Source: an uncultured Clostridia bacterium (GTDB taxonomy: Bacteria > Bacillota > Clostridia > Christensenellales > UBA1242). Taken from it: 64,000 nucleotides of DNA. Under the pieces are notes generated by a model. The model did no database searches. It saw only the letters and a list, made by a program, of their open reading frames with translations, and was not told the origin of the DNA. The DNA lies in assembly GCA_934746645.1 (NCBI GenBank), contig CAKVFE010000001.1, positions 558,001 through 622,000 of the forward strand, in the 5' to 3' direction. Position numbers and translations under genes: made by a program. The number at the start of each line of letters is the position of its first letter. Positions within the stretch are counted from its first letter, which is position 1. Below, piece by piece: positions 54,225-62,764 of the stretch.

Positions 54225-54262
54225 TAAAACAACAATGTAATTATTCATTGTTGTTTTTTTAT
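54225..54262 (+). terminator. Intrinsic terminator
   Basis: AACAACAATG (54228-54237) pairs with CATTGTTGTT (54246-54255), followed by T's. The ~250 nt beyond are AT-rich with a recurring GTTTAGAYT motif and no gene. Confidence 0.8.
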
Positions 54263-54514
54263 TAATTTTAAGTTGATATTGTTTAGATTGAAGTTTCTTA
54301 ATACTTTAAAGTTTAGATATTTAGATTGAAAATTGTTTAGACTTTATATTATTTTTAATTATTTAATTTTTGCAATTTGTTTTTAGTTTAACTTCAATAT
54401 TTAACTTAGAAAAAAATATAGAAATTATGCCATCTTATCAATATTTTACTTTAACCTATTTATTTTTACTTTTTATATATTTATGTTATACTCTTGTTAT
54501 TGAAGGAGTGTTGT

Positions 54515-55003
54515 ATGGAATATTTAGGAATTTATGATAAAAGTGGTCAATACACCGGAAGAAAAATCGAGCGTGGCGACAAAAATTTAAAAGCAGACGA
54601 ATATATCAAACTTACTGTTATCTGGGTAAAAGCTAAAGACAAATTTTTAATCCAAAAAGCAAGTAGAGAAAAAGGTAGTGACTATTGTGTAACTGGTGGT
54701 CATGTAACTGACGGAAACAATAGTTTTGAACAAGCATTATTGGAGTTTAAGGAAGAAATGGGATTTACACTTAATCCACAAAAGCTTAAACCATTGGGGA
54801 GCATATTCCTAAATCAAGGTATTTTTGATGTCTATATGTATGAAGATGATGATATGATTAATGCCAAATTTAACTATCAAGCTATTGAAGTAGAAGATAG
54901 TGTATGGCTAACTAAAAAAGAAATTGAAAAACTTATTAAAAAAGGTACTTTTAGAAAAAGTTCTGAAAGACATTATAACACTTTTATAAAATACAATTTT
55001 TAG
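54515..55003 (+). CDS. Nudix-like hydrolase with degenerate Nudix box
   Basis: 162 residues from ATG 54515 after AAGGAG; an upstream in-frame start lacks a site. The N-terminal 'EYLGIYDKSGQYTGRKIERG' and strand 'IKLTVIWVKAKDKFLIQKAS' fit the Nudix fold. The Nudix box reads 'GGHVTDGNNSFEQALLEFKEEMGF': the EE pair is kept but the first Glu is Asn and the Arg is Leu. These changes could alter or reduce catalysis. Substrate unknown. Confidence 0.65.
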   Translation: MEYLGIYDKSGQYTGRKIERGDKNLKADEYIKLTVIWVKAKDKFLIQKASREKGSDYCVTGGHVTDGNNSFEQALLEFKEEMGFTLNPQKLKPLGSIFLNQGIFDVYMYEDDDMINAKFNYQAIEVEDSVWLTKKEIEKLIKKGTFRKSSERHYNTFIKYNF

Positions 55004-55077
55004 TTTTTTAATAATCACATAATAAGATATACAAACAACCATAACAATGATTGTATTTATAAATTAAGGAGTCAACT

Positions 55078-55845
55078 ATGTACAAAAAGCCTCAGGTTAT
55101 ATTTGAAGTAAAAAGTTTGGCTGATACCATCAATATTATGACTTCATTTTTTGAAGATGATAGCACTATAGAAGGAAGATTTGCTACTGCCCTTGCCCAA
55201 AATTTTAATATAGATATATCTACATTAAAAGGCAAAAGCAAACTTGGCAAAATGAAAGTTGTAAAAGAATGTATAACTCCAATTTACAACGACAATCTAT
55301 TGGCTATGCAAGAAAAAGTAAAAGAATTGGAAGACTACTGGAATCAAAATTCCAACCTTGTATGTACCGAATTGGAAAAGATATTCCGTATCAAATTTCA
55401 AGGCACAGAGTACTATACTGCGTATGTCAATATCAATACAGTCTGCCCTAGATATCTAAATGACCAATCTTTTGATGTCAATTTTCGCAATAGCAAAGAA
55501 GATGTTTTAAGTACTTGCATACACGAACTTATACATTTTTACTGGTTTATAATTTGGAAAGAAAACTATCCAGAATGTCCAACAGAAAATTTTGAAGCTC
55601 CACACACAGAGTGGTTGTTGTCTGAGATAGCTATTGACCCTATAGTTTACTTTAGCGAATTTAGAAATATAATGCGTGAAAAACCTGCATACAATTATTT
55701 TTATGATACAAAAATTTGGGATACCGAAAACCTAATAGATGTATTTAGAAAACTTTATAAGTCAAATACTTTAGACAACTTTATGGATAGAGGACTAAAA
55801 CTTCTTAACAATAATCCAGAGTTGGTAAAAGAGCTTGCAAAATAG
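55078..55845 (+). CDS. Zincin-like protein with HExxH motif
   Basis: 255 residues. 'CIHELIHFYWF' gives H149-E150-x-x-H153, and E183 in 'LSEIAID' is a likely third zinc ligand (HExxH...E gluzincin-like spacing of ~30). No signal peptide. The N-terminal ~90 residues are helical. Soluble cytoplasmic zincins of this size are uncommon and the substrate is unknown. TAAGGAG precedes the ATG. A terminator overlaps its stop codon. Confidence 0.6.
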   Translation: MYKKPQVIFEVKSLADTINIMTSFFEDDSTIEGRFATALAQNFNIDISTLKGKSKLGKMKVVKECITPIYNDNLLAMQEKVKELEDYWNQNSNLVCTELEKIFRIKFQGTEYYTAYVNINTVCPRYLNDQSFDVNFRNSKEDVLSTCIHELIHFYWFIIWKENYPECPTENFEAPHTEWLLSEIAIDPIVYFSEFRNIMREKPAYNYFYDTKIWDTENLIDVFRKLYKSNTLDNFMDRGLKLLNNNPELVKELAK

Positions 55846-55877
55846 ATATATAGACACAATCTATATATCTTTTTTTA
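55844..55877 (+). terminator. Intrinsic terminator
   Basis: AGATATATAG (55844-55853, including the stop) pairs with CTATATATCT (55861-55870), then T's. Confidence 0.75.
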
Positions 55878-56047
55878 TTCCCATTTTTTCTTATATCTAT
55901 TTTTAGTATTTATATTTTTTTTAATATTTGGTATTTATATTTTTAGTTTAATTATTTTTTATTGTTGTTTTTTTAAGTTTATTGATATTTGTGTTTTATA
56001 TGTTAATTTTTTATATACTTAATTATAGATGTTTGAGATTTTAATTT

Positions 56048-56629
56048 TTATTTTTTGTTATCAGTTTTGGAATAATCAACAGCATTATTTTTAGAGCAAT
56101 CAACAAAACTAAAGTTTTTGTTAAACTTTACATAATACCCAAGTCCAACTACTATATCTTTTTTGCAAAATACATAATCAGTCTTTGTCTTGTTGTCTTC
56201 AATATAACTTATCTTATAAAAGTTGTAACCAAAGATATTGAGAAAAGGATTGATATAAAACAACTGGTTTTTGATATACACAATACCTATCATAACAATA
56301 ATAAACACAAAGACTACTGCCATATTGACTTTAGACAAATCAAAAGATACAGCCGACAAAACAAACAAAGAAAAGTACCCTAAAAAGTGTTGGTCTGTGA
56401 TATTGTTACTTTCTACAATAGTCACATAAGTACTTTTTAGTTGGTCGTCATATATTATTTTAAATGTTCCAAAACTACCCACAATAATAACAATTATTAA
56501 CAAGATAAAAAATGTCGTATTAAGGACATTGAAAGTTAGATTGTGATTGATTATATCCAAAACAAGTTTAACCCACAATAAAAAATACATAGGTATAAAC
56601 GCCGACAAAAATAAAAATATCTTTTTCAT
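56048..56629 (-). CDS. Hypothetical small membrane protein
   Basis: 193 residues with four predicted helices (about 4-26, 38-55, 86-103, 110-122) and a C-terminal ~60-residue soluble tail. The layout is similar to DUF-type YcxB-like or PH-domain membrane proteins, but no family is certain. No good ribosome site upstream. Single gene convergent with the zincin-like gene. Confidence 0.5.
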   Translation of the reverse strand: MKKIFLFLSAFIPMYFLLWVKLVLDIINHNLTFNVLNTTFFILLIIVIIVGSFGTFKIIYDDQLKSTYVTIVESNNITDQHFLGYFSLFVLSAVSFDLSKVNMAVVFVFIIVMIGIVYIKNQLFYINPFLNIFGYNFYKISYIEDNKTKTDYVFCKKDIVVGLGYYVKFNKNFSFVDCSKNNAVDYSKTDNKK

Positions 56630-56701
56630 ATTTAAGTATTTACCAATATTGGAAGACTATTCCTAAGGTAAAAATTTTTGCTTCGATTTTAAAATTTGAC
56701 T

Positions 56702-56730
56702 GTGACAAAATCAAAAAATTTTGATAAAAT
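56702..56730 (+). promoter_or_regulatory. Promoter for the Veg-like gene
   Basis: GTGACA (56702-56707), 17-nt spacer, TAAAAT (56725-56730) with a TGA extension. A ~100-nt leader with a GTTAAA/TTTAAC stem follows. Confidence 0.5.
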
Positions 56731-56839
56731 ATTAATGTTAAAATTATGTATTTAACAAAAAAAATAAAAGTTAATATACAGCGTGTTTTTGGAATCTCCA
56801 ATGTAAGTCCTGTTGTAGACTAACTATAAGGAGTACATT

Positions 56840-57112
56840 ATGAGAAGCAATTTTAATCCAACTAAAGAAATAGAAACTATACCAATAAGCACAATCAAAA
56901 ACGATATTAAAAGCAACATTGGTAAAAACATAACTATTTACGAAATAAACAAAAACACTAAAAAATCTACCAACACATATACCGGAACAATACTTAATGT
57001 ATACAACAACTTTTTTGATATATCTATGATTATTAACAATAGTCGTATTGAGAAAAGTTTCAATTATTCTGGATTTTCTGTAGGGTTATTAAGATACGAT
57101 ATTACAGATTAA
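56840..57112 (+). CDS. Veg-like protein
   Basis: 90 residues. 'ISTIKNDIKSNIGKNITI' near the N-terminus, then 'TYTGTILNVYNNFFDISM', then 'SRIEKSFNYSGFSVG' near the end match the order of the Veg (DUF1021) family: 'I..IK..I....G..V' ... 'G.l...Y...F.v' ... 'r.sfsYsD.l'. In Bacillus subtilis Veg promotes biofilm matrix expression; the mechanism is not fixed. ATAAGGAG precedes the ATG. Tentative family call. Confidence 0.5.
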   Translation: MRSNFNPTKEIETIPISTIKNDIKSNIGKNITIYEINKNTKKSTNTYTGTILNVYNNFFDISMIINNSRIEKSFNYSGFSVGLLRYDITD

Positions 57113-57320
57113 ACAAAAATTTTTAGTCCAGCATATAGGTACAACCAATATCAATTTATTATTATTTATTAAACTAAGCATTATTTAAGTTGTGTATCTA
57201 TAAAAGTCTATAAAAAATGAAAAAAATTAATTAATTGTTTAATTATTAAATTATTAAAATAAAGTATTAAGACTTATACTTTAGAATTAAATTAATTAAA
57301 TATTAATGTAAGATTAAAAC

Positions 57321-57357
57321 AAAAAAAGTTACTATCTTTCAATAGTAACTTTTTTAT
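57321..57357 (+). terminator. Intrinsic terminator
   Basis: AAGTTACTAT pairs with ATAGTAACTT, followed by T's; ends the Veg-like transcript 210 nt after its stop. The DNA between (57113-57320) is AT-rich and empty. Confidence 0.75.
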
Positions 57358-57422
57358 TTTTAATCATAAAAACTTATTTATAATTAACAACTTAAATTAA
57401 AAACTTAAAATAATTAATCAAA

Positions 57423-57565
57423 TATAAACTATGTGATGTTGATTTACTCACTATGTTCGTAAATCAAGTTGCTAATCGCAATTCCACGATAAATCGTGGC
57501 ATCACAGTTTGAATAAACATCAGTTATACGAAAATATTGCTTTGCACTGCTTTCGTCTAACTTCC
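57423..57565. repeat. Structured dispersed element, copy 2
   Basis: The first 59 nt equal 13001-13059. The outer stem is AAACT-AT-GTGAT (57426-57437) with ATCACAGTTT (57501-57510). The two inner arms are identical to copy 1. The third arm is CCACGAT/ATCGTGG (57484-57490/57493-57499) in place of CCATTG/CAATGG. The last stem is AGTTATACGA/TCGTCTAACT (57522-57531/57553-57562, one mismatch) in place of AGTTTATG/CATAAACT. Different sequence but the same pairing indicates that the structure is maintained. It lies directly behind the gyrA stop on the gyrA strand, as copy 1 lies behind the tRNA-Arg. Confidence 0.7.
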
Positions 57566-57579
57566 GATAATATTAATTA

Positions 57580-60213
57580 TTAAATTTCGTCATTGTTGTC
57601 TTCGGTGTTTTCACTGCTTTCAGCGTCAACTTCTGTGTCCATATCTAAATCTGCATTTTCTTCTAATGCAGGTGCTGGAGCAACTGGAGTTTCTTCCAAA
57701 CTTTCAGCCAATTCTTCTTCAGCTTCTTCGCTAGGAGTTACAGCAACACAAACTATCTTAGCGTCATCTTTTAGACTCATTACTTTAACACCTTTTGTGT
57801 TACGACCAATAATGCTTATTTCGCTTGCTTTGATACGAATAATTGTACCATCATCAGCAATCATCATTACATCGTCTTTATCAGTAACTTGTTTTAGATT
57901 TACTAGGTTGCCAGTTTGTTCGTTAAATACGCCTGCTTTAATACCTTTACCTGCTCTACCTTGTACTCTATAGTCGTCTTGACTAGAACGCTTACCATAT
58001 CCTTTTTCAGATATAGTCAACATATAAGCACCCATCTTAATAACAGACATATCAACTACATATTCGTTTTCGTCTAAGCTTATAGACTTAACACCTTGAG
58101 TATCACGACCCATAATACGAACAGCACGCTCGTTAAATCTTATACATTTACCAGTGCTACTTGCAATAATAATTTCGTCATTGCCGTGTGTAATATATAC
58201 ACTAATCAATTCGTCATTTTCAAGTAGTTTGATAGCAATCTTACCACCCTTTCTAATACTATCAAATTCGGAAATATTGGTTTTCTTAATTAGGCCTTGT
58301 TTTGTAGCCATAACTAGATATCCAATAGTATCTGGTTTAACTGGAATAATTGTTGTTATACGCTCTTCTGGACTTAGTTGAAGTAGATTGATTATTGCTC
58401 TACCTTTACTTGTTCTTGGAGCTTCTGGAACTTCGTAACCTTTAATACGATATACTCTACCAAAACTACTAAAGCATAGTAAGTCATCATGAGTAGATGT
58501 AGTAAATATGTTTTCTACAAAGTCTTCTTCTTTAGTGGTATGAGCTATTATACCTTTACCACCACGATGTTGACTCTTGTATTCGGATACAGGCATACGC
58601 TTAATATATCCACCGTGAGTTAAACTAATAACAACTTCTTGTTCTTCGATTAAGTCAGCAATATCTATATCACCAAAGTCTGTACTAATCTCAGATTTTC
58701 TTGGTTCGCCATATTTTTGTTTGATTGTAAGCAAGTCTGTCTTAATAATGTTAAGTAGTTTGTCCTTATTGGCAAGTATACTTTGTAACTCAGCAATTAG
58801 TGCGTGAACATCAGCCAAATCTTGTTTAAGTTTTTCAACTTCTAGACCTGTCAATCTTTGCAATCTCATTTCTAGTATTGCAACAGCTTGTTTTTCAGTA
58901 AGCAAGAATCTTTCCATCAATTTGGTTTGAGCTTCTACTTTATCATTACTTTCTTTGATAGTCTTTATTACTTCGTCAATATTAGCTTGAGCAATCATAA
59001 GACCTTCTAAGATATGTGCTTTAGCAAGTGCTTTATCTAGGTCGAACTCAGTTCTTCTAGTAATAACTTCTTCTTGGAACAACAAGTAGTTTTGAAGTAT
59101 TTCTTTTAAGTTAAGTATTTTTGGTGCATTGTTGACCAACGCCAAATTGATAACACCAAAACTTACTTGCAACTGACTATGTTTGTACAATGTGTTAAGT
59201 ACAACTTGTGGGTTGGCATCTCTCTTTACATCAATAACAATACGAAGACCTTGTCTATCACTTTCTTCTTTGATATCACTAATACCATCAATACGCTTAT
59301 TTTTTACTAAGTCAGCAATTTGCATAATAAGTTTTGACTTATTAACTTGATAAGGTATTTCGGTAACAACAATACGATGTCTTGTACCATTGTTAAATTC
59401 TTCAATCTCACATTTACTTCTGATTATAAATGTTCCTCTACCAGTACGGTATGCTTGGCGTATACCACTACGACCCATAATGATACCACGAGTAGGAAAA
59501 TCTGGTGCAGGTATAATCTTAATAAGGTCATCAATATCCATATCTGGATTATCAATAAGTGCTACACAACCATCAATAACTTCACTTAAATTGTGAGGTG
59601 GAATATTGGTAGCCATACCAACTGCTATACCGTCACTACCATTAACTAACAAGTTAGGGAATCTAGCTGGCAATACACTTGGTTGAACTTCACTATCATC
59701 AAAGTTAGGGATAAAGTCAACTGTGTTTTTGTCTATATCAGCCAGCATTTCAGATGCAACTTTACTTAGTCTTGCTTCAGTATAACGCATTGCTGCTGGA
59801 GGGTCACCGTCCACAGAACCAAAGTTTCCGTGTCCGTCAACAAGTGGAGCATTAATAGTAAAGTCTTGTGCAAGTCTTACCAAAGCATCATATACAGCTG
59901 TGTCGCCGTGTGGGTGATATTTACCAATAACATCGCCGACTATACGAGCACATTTTTTATATGCTTTATCATTAAACAAGTTAAGTTCGCCCATAGCATA
60001 AAGTATACGACGATGAACAGGTTTTAGCCCATCTCTTACATCTGGTATAGCACGGCTTACATTAACTGCCATTGCATAAGCTATAAAAGATTTTTCAAGT
60101 TCTTCCTTAACTTTAATATCCAATATTTTTGTATTATCTATATGATTAGTTAAATTTTCATTTTCTGTATTTTGATTATTAACTATCTTATCGTTATCTT
60201 TTTCGTTTTCCAT
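57580..60213 (-). CDS. gyrA: DNA gyrase subunit A
   Basis: 877 residues. Residues 30-150 form the winged-helix catalytic part: 'RAIPDVRDGLKPVHRRILYAM' and Tyr144 in 'AAMRYTEARL', the cleaving tyrosine. QRDR 'HPHGDTAVYDALVRL' has Thr at the E. coli Ser83 position and Asp at the Asp87 position. The C-terminal beta-pinwheel includes 'QHRGGKGI' (GyrA box). A ~25-residue polar N-terminal extension and a ~60-residue acidic tail are extra. AAAGGAAA precedes the ATG. It introduces negative supercoils with GyrB, whose gene lies 85 nt upstream on the same strand. Confidence 0.96.
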   Translation of the reverse strand: MENEKDNDKIVNNQNTENENLTNHIDNTKILDIKVKEELEKSFIAYAMAVNVSRAIPDVRDGLKPVHRRILYAMGELNLFNDKAYKKCARIVGDVIGKYHPHGDTAVYDALVRLAQDFTINAPLVDGHGNFGSVDGDPPAAMRYTEARLSKVASEMLADIDKNTVDFIPNFDDSEVQPSVLPARFPNLLVNGSDGIAVGMATNIPPHNLSEVIDGCVALIDNPDMDIDDLIKIIPAPDFPTRGIIMGRSGIRQAYRTGRGTFIIRSKCEIEEFNNGTRHRIVVTEIPYQVNKSKLIMQIADLVKNKRIDGISDIKEESDRQGLRIVIDVKRDANPQVVLNTLYKHSQLQVSFGVINLALVNNAPKILNLKEILQNYLLFQEEVITRRTEFDLDKALAKAHILEGLMIAQANIDEVIKTIKESNDKVEAQTKLMERFLLTEKQAVAILEMRLQRLTGLEVEKLKQDLADVHALIAELQSILANKDKLLNIIKTDLLTIKQKYGEPRKSEISTDFGDIDIADLIEEQEVVISLTHGGYIKRMPVSEYKSQHRGGKGIIAHTTKEEDFVENIFTTSTHDDLLCFSSFGRVYRIKGYEVPEAPRTSKGRAIINLLQLSPEERITTIIPVKPDTIGYLVMATKQGLIKKTNISEFDSIRKGGKIAIKLLENDELISVYITHGNDEIIIASSTGKCIRFNERAVRIMGRDTQGVKSISLDENEYVVDMSVIKMGAYMLTISEKGYGKRSSQDDYRVQGRAGKGIKAGVFNEQTGNLVNLKQVTDKDDVMMIADDGTIIRIKASEISIIGRNTKGVKVMSLKDDAKIVCVAVTPSEEAEEELAESLEETPVAPAPALEENADLDMDTEVDAESSENTEDNNDEI

Positions 60214-60298
60214 TACGATATTTCCTTTATATAATATTTAACTTTCTGTCAAAAACTCTCATATTTATGTCAAATAGTAATTATCTAACACCATATTG

Positions 60299-62230
60299 TT
60301 AAATATCTAAGTCTTTTACTAATGTTGCGTTAGCTTCTATAAATTGGCGTCTAAGTTCGACATCTTCACCCATAAGCTTATTAAATGTTTCTTCTGCTTC
60401 TAATGCATCGTCCATTGTGATACGAGCCAAAATACGCTTTTCTGGGTTCATGGTTGTTTCCCATAATTGGTCAGCTGTCATTTCGCCTAGACCTTTATAA
60501 CGCTGTACATTGATAGCTTTGTTGTTGCCCAACTCTTCAAGTTTTGCATCTTTTTCTTCATCACTATAAGCATAGTATACATCTTTGTTAAGTTGTATCT
60601 TATATAGTGGAGGCATAGCTGAATATATATGTCCATTGGTAATAAGTGGTTGCATAAATCTAAAGAAGAATGTAAGCATTAGTATACGAATGTGACTTCC
60701 ATCGACATCGGCATCGGTCATACAAATAATCTTATCGTATCTAAGTTTGCTTTCGTCAAACTCACTACCTACGCCACAACCTATAGCTGTAATCATATCT
60801 TTAATTACTTGGCTTTCTAGTACTTTGTGTAATGACGCTTTTTCTACATTAAGTATCTTACCTCTAAGTGGCATAATAGCTTGGAACTTTCTATCTCTAC
60901 CTTGTTTAGCTGTACCACCCGCACTATCACCTTCGACGAAATATATTTCGCTTACCTTAGGGTCTTTAGATGTACAGTCAGCAAGTTTGCCTGGTAGTGT
61001 AGTACTTTCTAGTATACCTTTTCTTCTAGTAGCTTCTCTTACACTTCTAGCAGCTTCTCTTGCTCTTTTTGCTGTAATACATTTTAGAACCAAATCTCTA
61101 CCAACACTTGGATTTTCTTCTAGGTAAGTGCCAAATTTTTCTTGCATAGCGTCTGCTACTATTTTTCTCATTTCAGCATTGCCTAACTTAGTCTTTGTTT
61201 GACCTTCAAATTGTGGGTTGGTAAGTTTAACACTAACTATAGCAGTAAGACCTTCTCTTATATCTTCACCACTAAGTTTTTCACTTTCTTTAAGTATCTT
61301 ATTTTGTCTACCATAATCATTAACTATCTTGGTAAGAGCGTTTTTAAAACCTTCTACATGGTGTCCACCCTCTTGAGTGTTAATGTTGTTGGCATAAGAA
61401 TTGATTATTTCGTTGTAACCTGTATTGTATTGGAAAGCAATTTCTACTTCGTTGGTTGGATTGATAACATTGATATAAACTGGGTCTTTAAACAATGTTT
61501 CTTTGTTTTTGTTAAGATAATCTACAAACTCAACAATACCACCAATGTATTGATAACTTTCTTCTTGTGGAGTTTCACCTCTTAAATCTGAAACACTGAT
61601 TCTTAAACCTTTGTTAAGGAATGCTATTTCTCTAAATCTGCTTTTTAGTTCGTCATAGTCAAATACTACAGAATCAAATATTGTATCGTCTGGCATAAAT
61701 GTAACTGTTGTACCAGTCTTATCTGTGTTGCCAGTAACTTCTAGTGGGAATTGTGGAATACCACGCTTATACAACTGATTGTGTATCTTGCCACCTTGAT
61801 AAACTGTAACATCTAGCCATTCGGACAATGCATTTACACAGCTTAAACCTACACCGTGCAAACCACCACTTATCTTGTAGCCTTCGCCACCAAATTTACC
61901 ACCAGCGTGAAGCTTGGTCAATACAACTTCTACTGCACTTTTACCTTCTTTTTTGATAATACCACAAGGTATACCACGACCATTGTCTACTACAGTAACA
62001 CTACCATTTTTGTTAAGAGTTACTTCGATATGGTCACAATATCCTGCCAAAGCTTCGTCAATACTATTGTCAACAATTTCGGTAATCAAGTGGTGCAAAC
62101 CACGCAAGTCTGTACTACCTATATACATACCCGGACGCTTTCTAACTGGTTCTAGTCCTTCTAGTACTTGAATATCGTTTTCGTCATATTTAACACTTCT
62201 AGTCAAGTCCTGTTCTGTCATTTCTGCCAT
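60299..62230 (-). CDS. gyrB: DNA gyrase subunit B
   Basis: 643 residues. GHKL ATPase motifs 'EIVDNSIDEALAGY', 'GRGIPCG' and 'GGLHGVGLSCVNALS'. Toprim 'EGDSAGGTAKQGRDR', 'PLRGKILNVEKA' and 'DADVDGSHIRILMLTFF'. A C-terminal 'QRYKGLGEMTADQLWETTMNPE' box completes the ~640-residue Gram-positive-type GyrB. It provides ATP for supercoiling. AAGGTAGG precedes the ATG. It is followed by gyrA with no terminator between, so they are co-transcribed. Confidence 0.96.
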   Translation of the reverse strand: MAEMTEQDLTRSVKYDENDIQVLEGLEPVRKRPGMYIGSTDLRGLHHLITEIVDNSIDEALAGYCDHIEVTLNKNGSVTVVDNGRGIPCGIIKKEGKSAVEVVLTKLHAGGKFGGEGYKISGGLHGVGLSCVNALSEWLDVTVYQGGKIHNQLYKRGIPQFPLEVTGNTDKTGTTVTFMPDDTIFDSVVFDYDELKSRFREIAFLNKGLRISVSDLRGETPQEESYQYIGGIVEFVDYLNKNKETLFKDPVYINVINPTNEVEIAFQYNTGYNEIINSYANNINTQEGGHHVEGFKNALTKIVNDYGRQNKILKESEKLSGEDIREGLTAIVSVKLTNPQFEGQTKTKLGNAEMRKIVADAMQEKFGTYLEENPSVGRDLVLKCITAKRAREAARSVREATRRKGILESTTLPGKLADCTSKDPKVSEIYFVEGDSAGGTAKQGRDRKFQAIMPLRGKILNVEKASLHKVLESQVIKDMITAIGCGVGSEFDESKLRYDKIICMTDADVDGSHIRILMLTFFFRFMQPLITNGHIYSAMPPLYKIQLNKDVYYAYSDEEKDAKLEELGNNKAINVQRYKGLGEMTADQLWETTMNPEKRILARITMDDALEAEETFNKLMGEDVELRRQFIEANATLVKDLDI

Positions 62231-62764
62231 TGTTTTCCTACCTTAAACAAAAAAATTTTTACTTCAATTTGGATTTTAACCCATTTTAAGTAAATTATCA
62301 CTATATATATAATAATATATATTTAAGAATAAGTAAAGTATTTATTATAAATATATATATTATATAATATATATAACATTAAAAATGCACTGTAAAGACT
62401 TATATGTCATCAATTAATATAATTTGTTTAACTTTTTACTTTTGTGTCATACAAGCCAAAATTTAAAGTCTAGGCAATAATAGCAAATATTGGATTATGT
62501 CTGTTTTTGTAAATACAAATCACACAACCTTTACCTTTTACCACTTGTTACTTATCAAACAAAGTTTACATTTAGAAAAAAATATATGCTACTATGTGTA
62601 ACATATATTTTGGTTTGTAATGTTTTATTATTAATATTTAATTGTCGTCATTTAAGCATTAACATTTTTGTGTTAACTATTAGTTATTGATATTGGTGTA
62701 TTGTCATTTAGTTGTTTACGCTTAGCTATTAATATTTTAGTATCAACATTAGTTATTAATACTT
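62231..62764. other. AT-rich region between glmS and gyrB
   Basis: 534 nt without a gene. The part at 62300-62380 is almost pure A/T (TATATA tracts) and probably holds the gyrB promoter. An imperfect direct repeat of ~38 nt occurs at 62656-62691 and 62725-62761. No DnaA boxes (TTATNCACA) were found, so there is no sign of an origin. Confidence 0.4.

Noticed and set aside
62490..62690. A 66-codon frame between glmS and gyrB
   Set aside because: No ribosome site, composition of random AT-rich DNA, overlaps a direct repeat.
60214..62764. Possible replication origin next to gyrB/gyrA
   Set aside because: AT-rich DNA is present, but no DnaA boxes, dnaA, dnaN or recF are seen.
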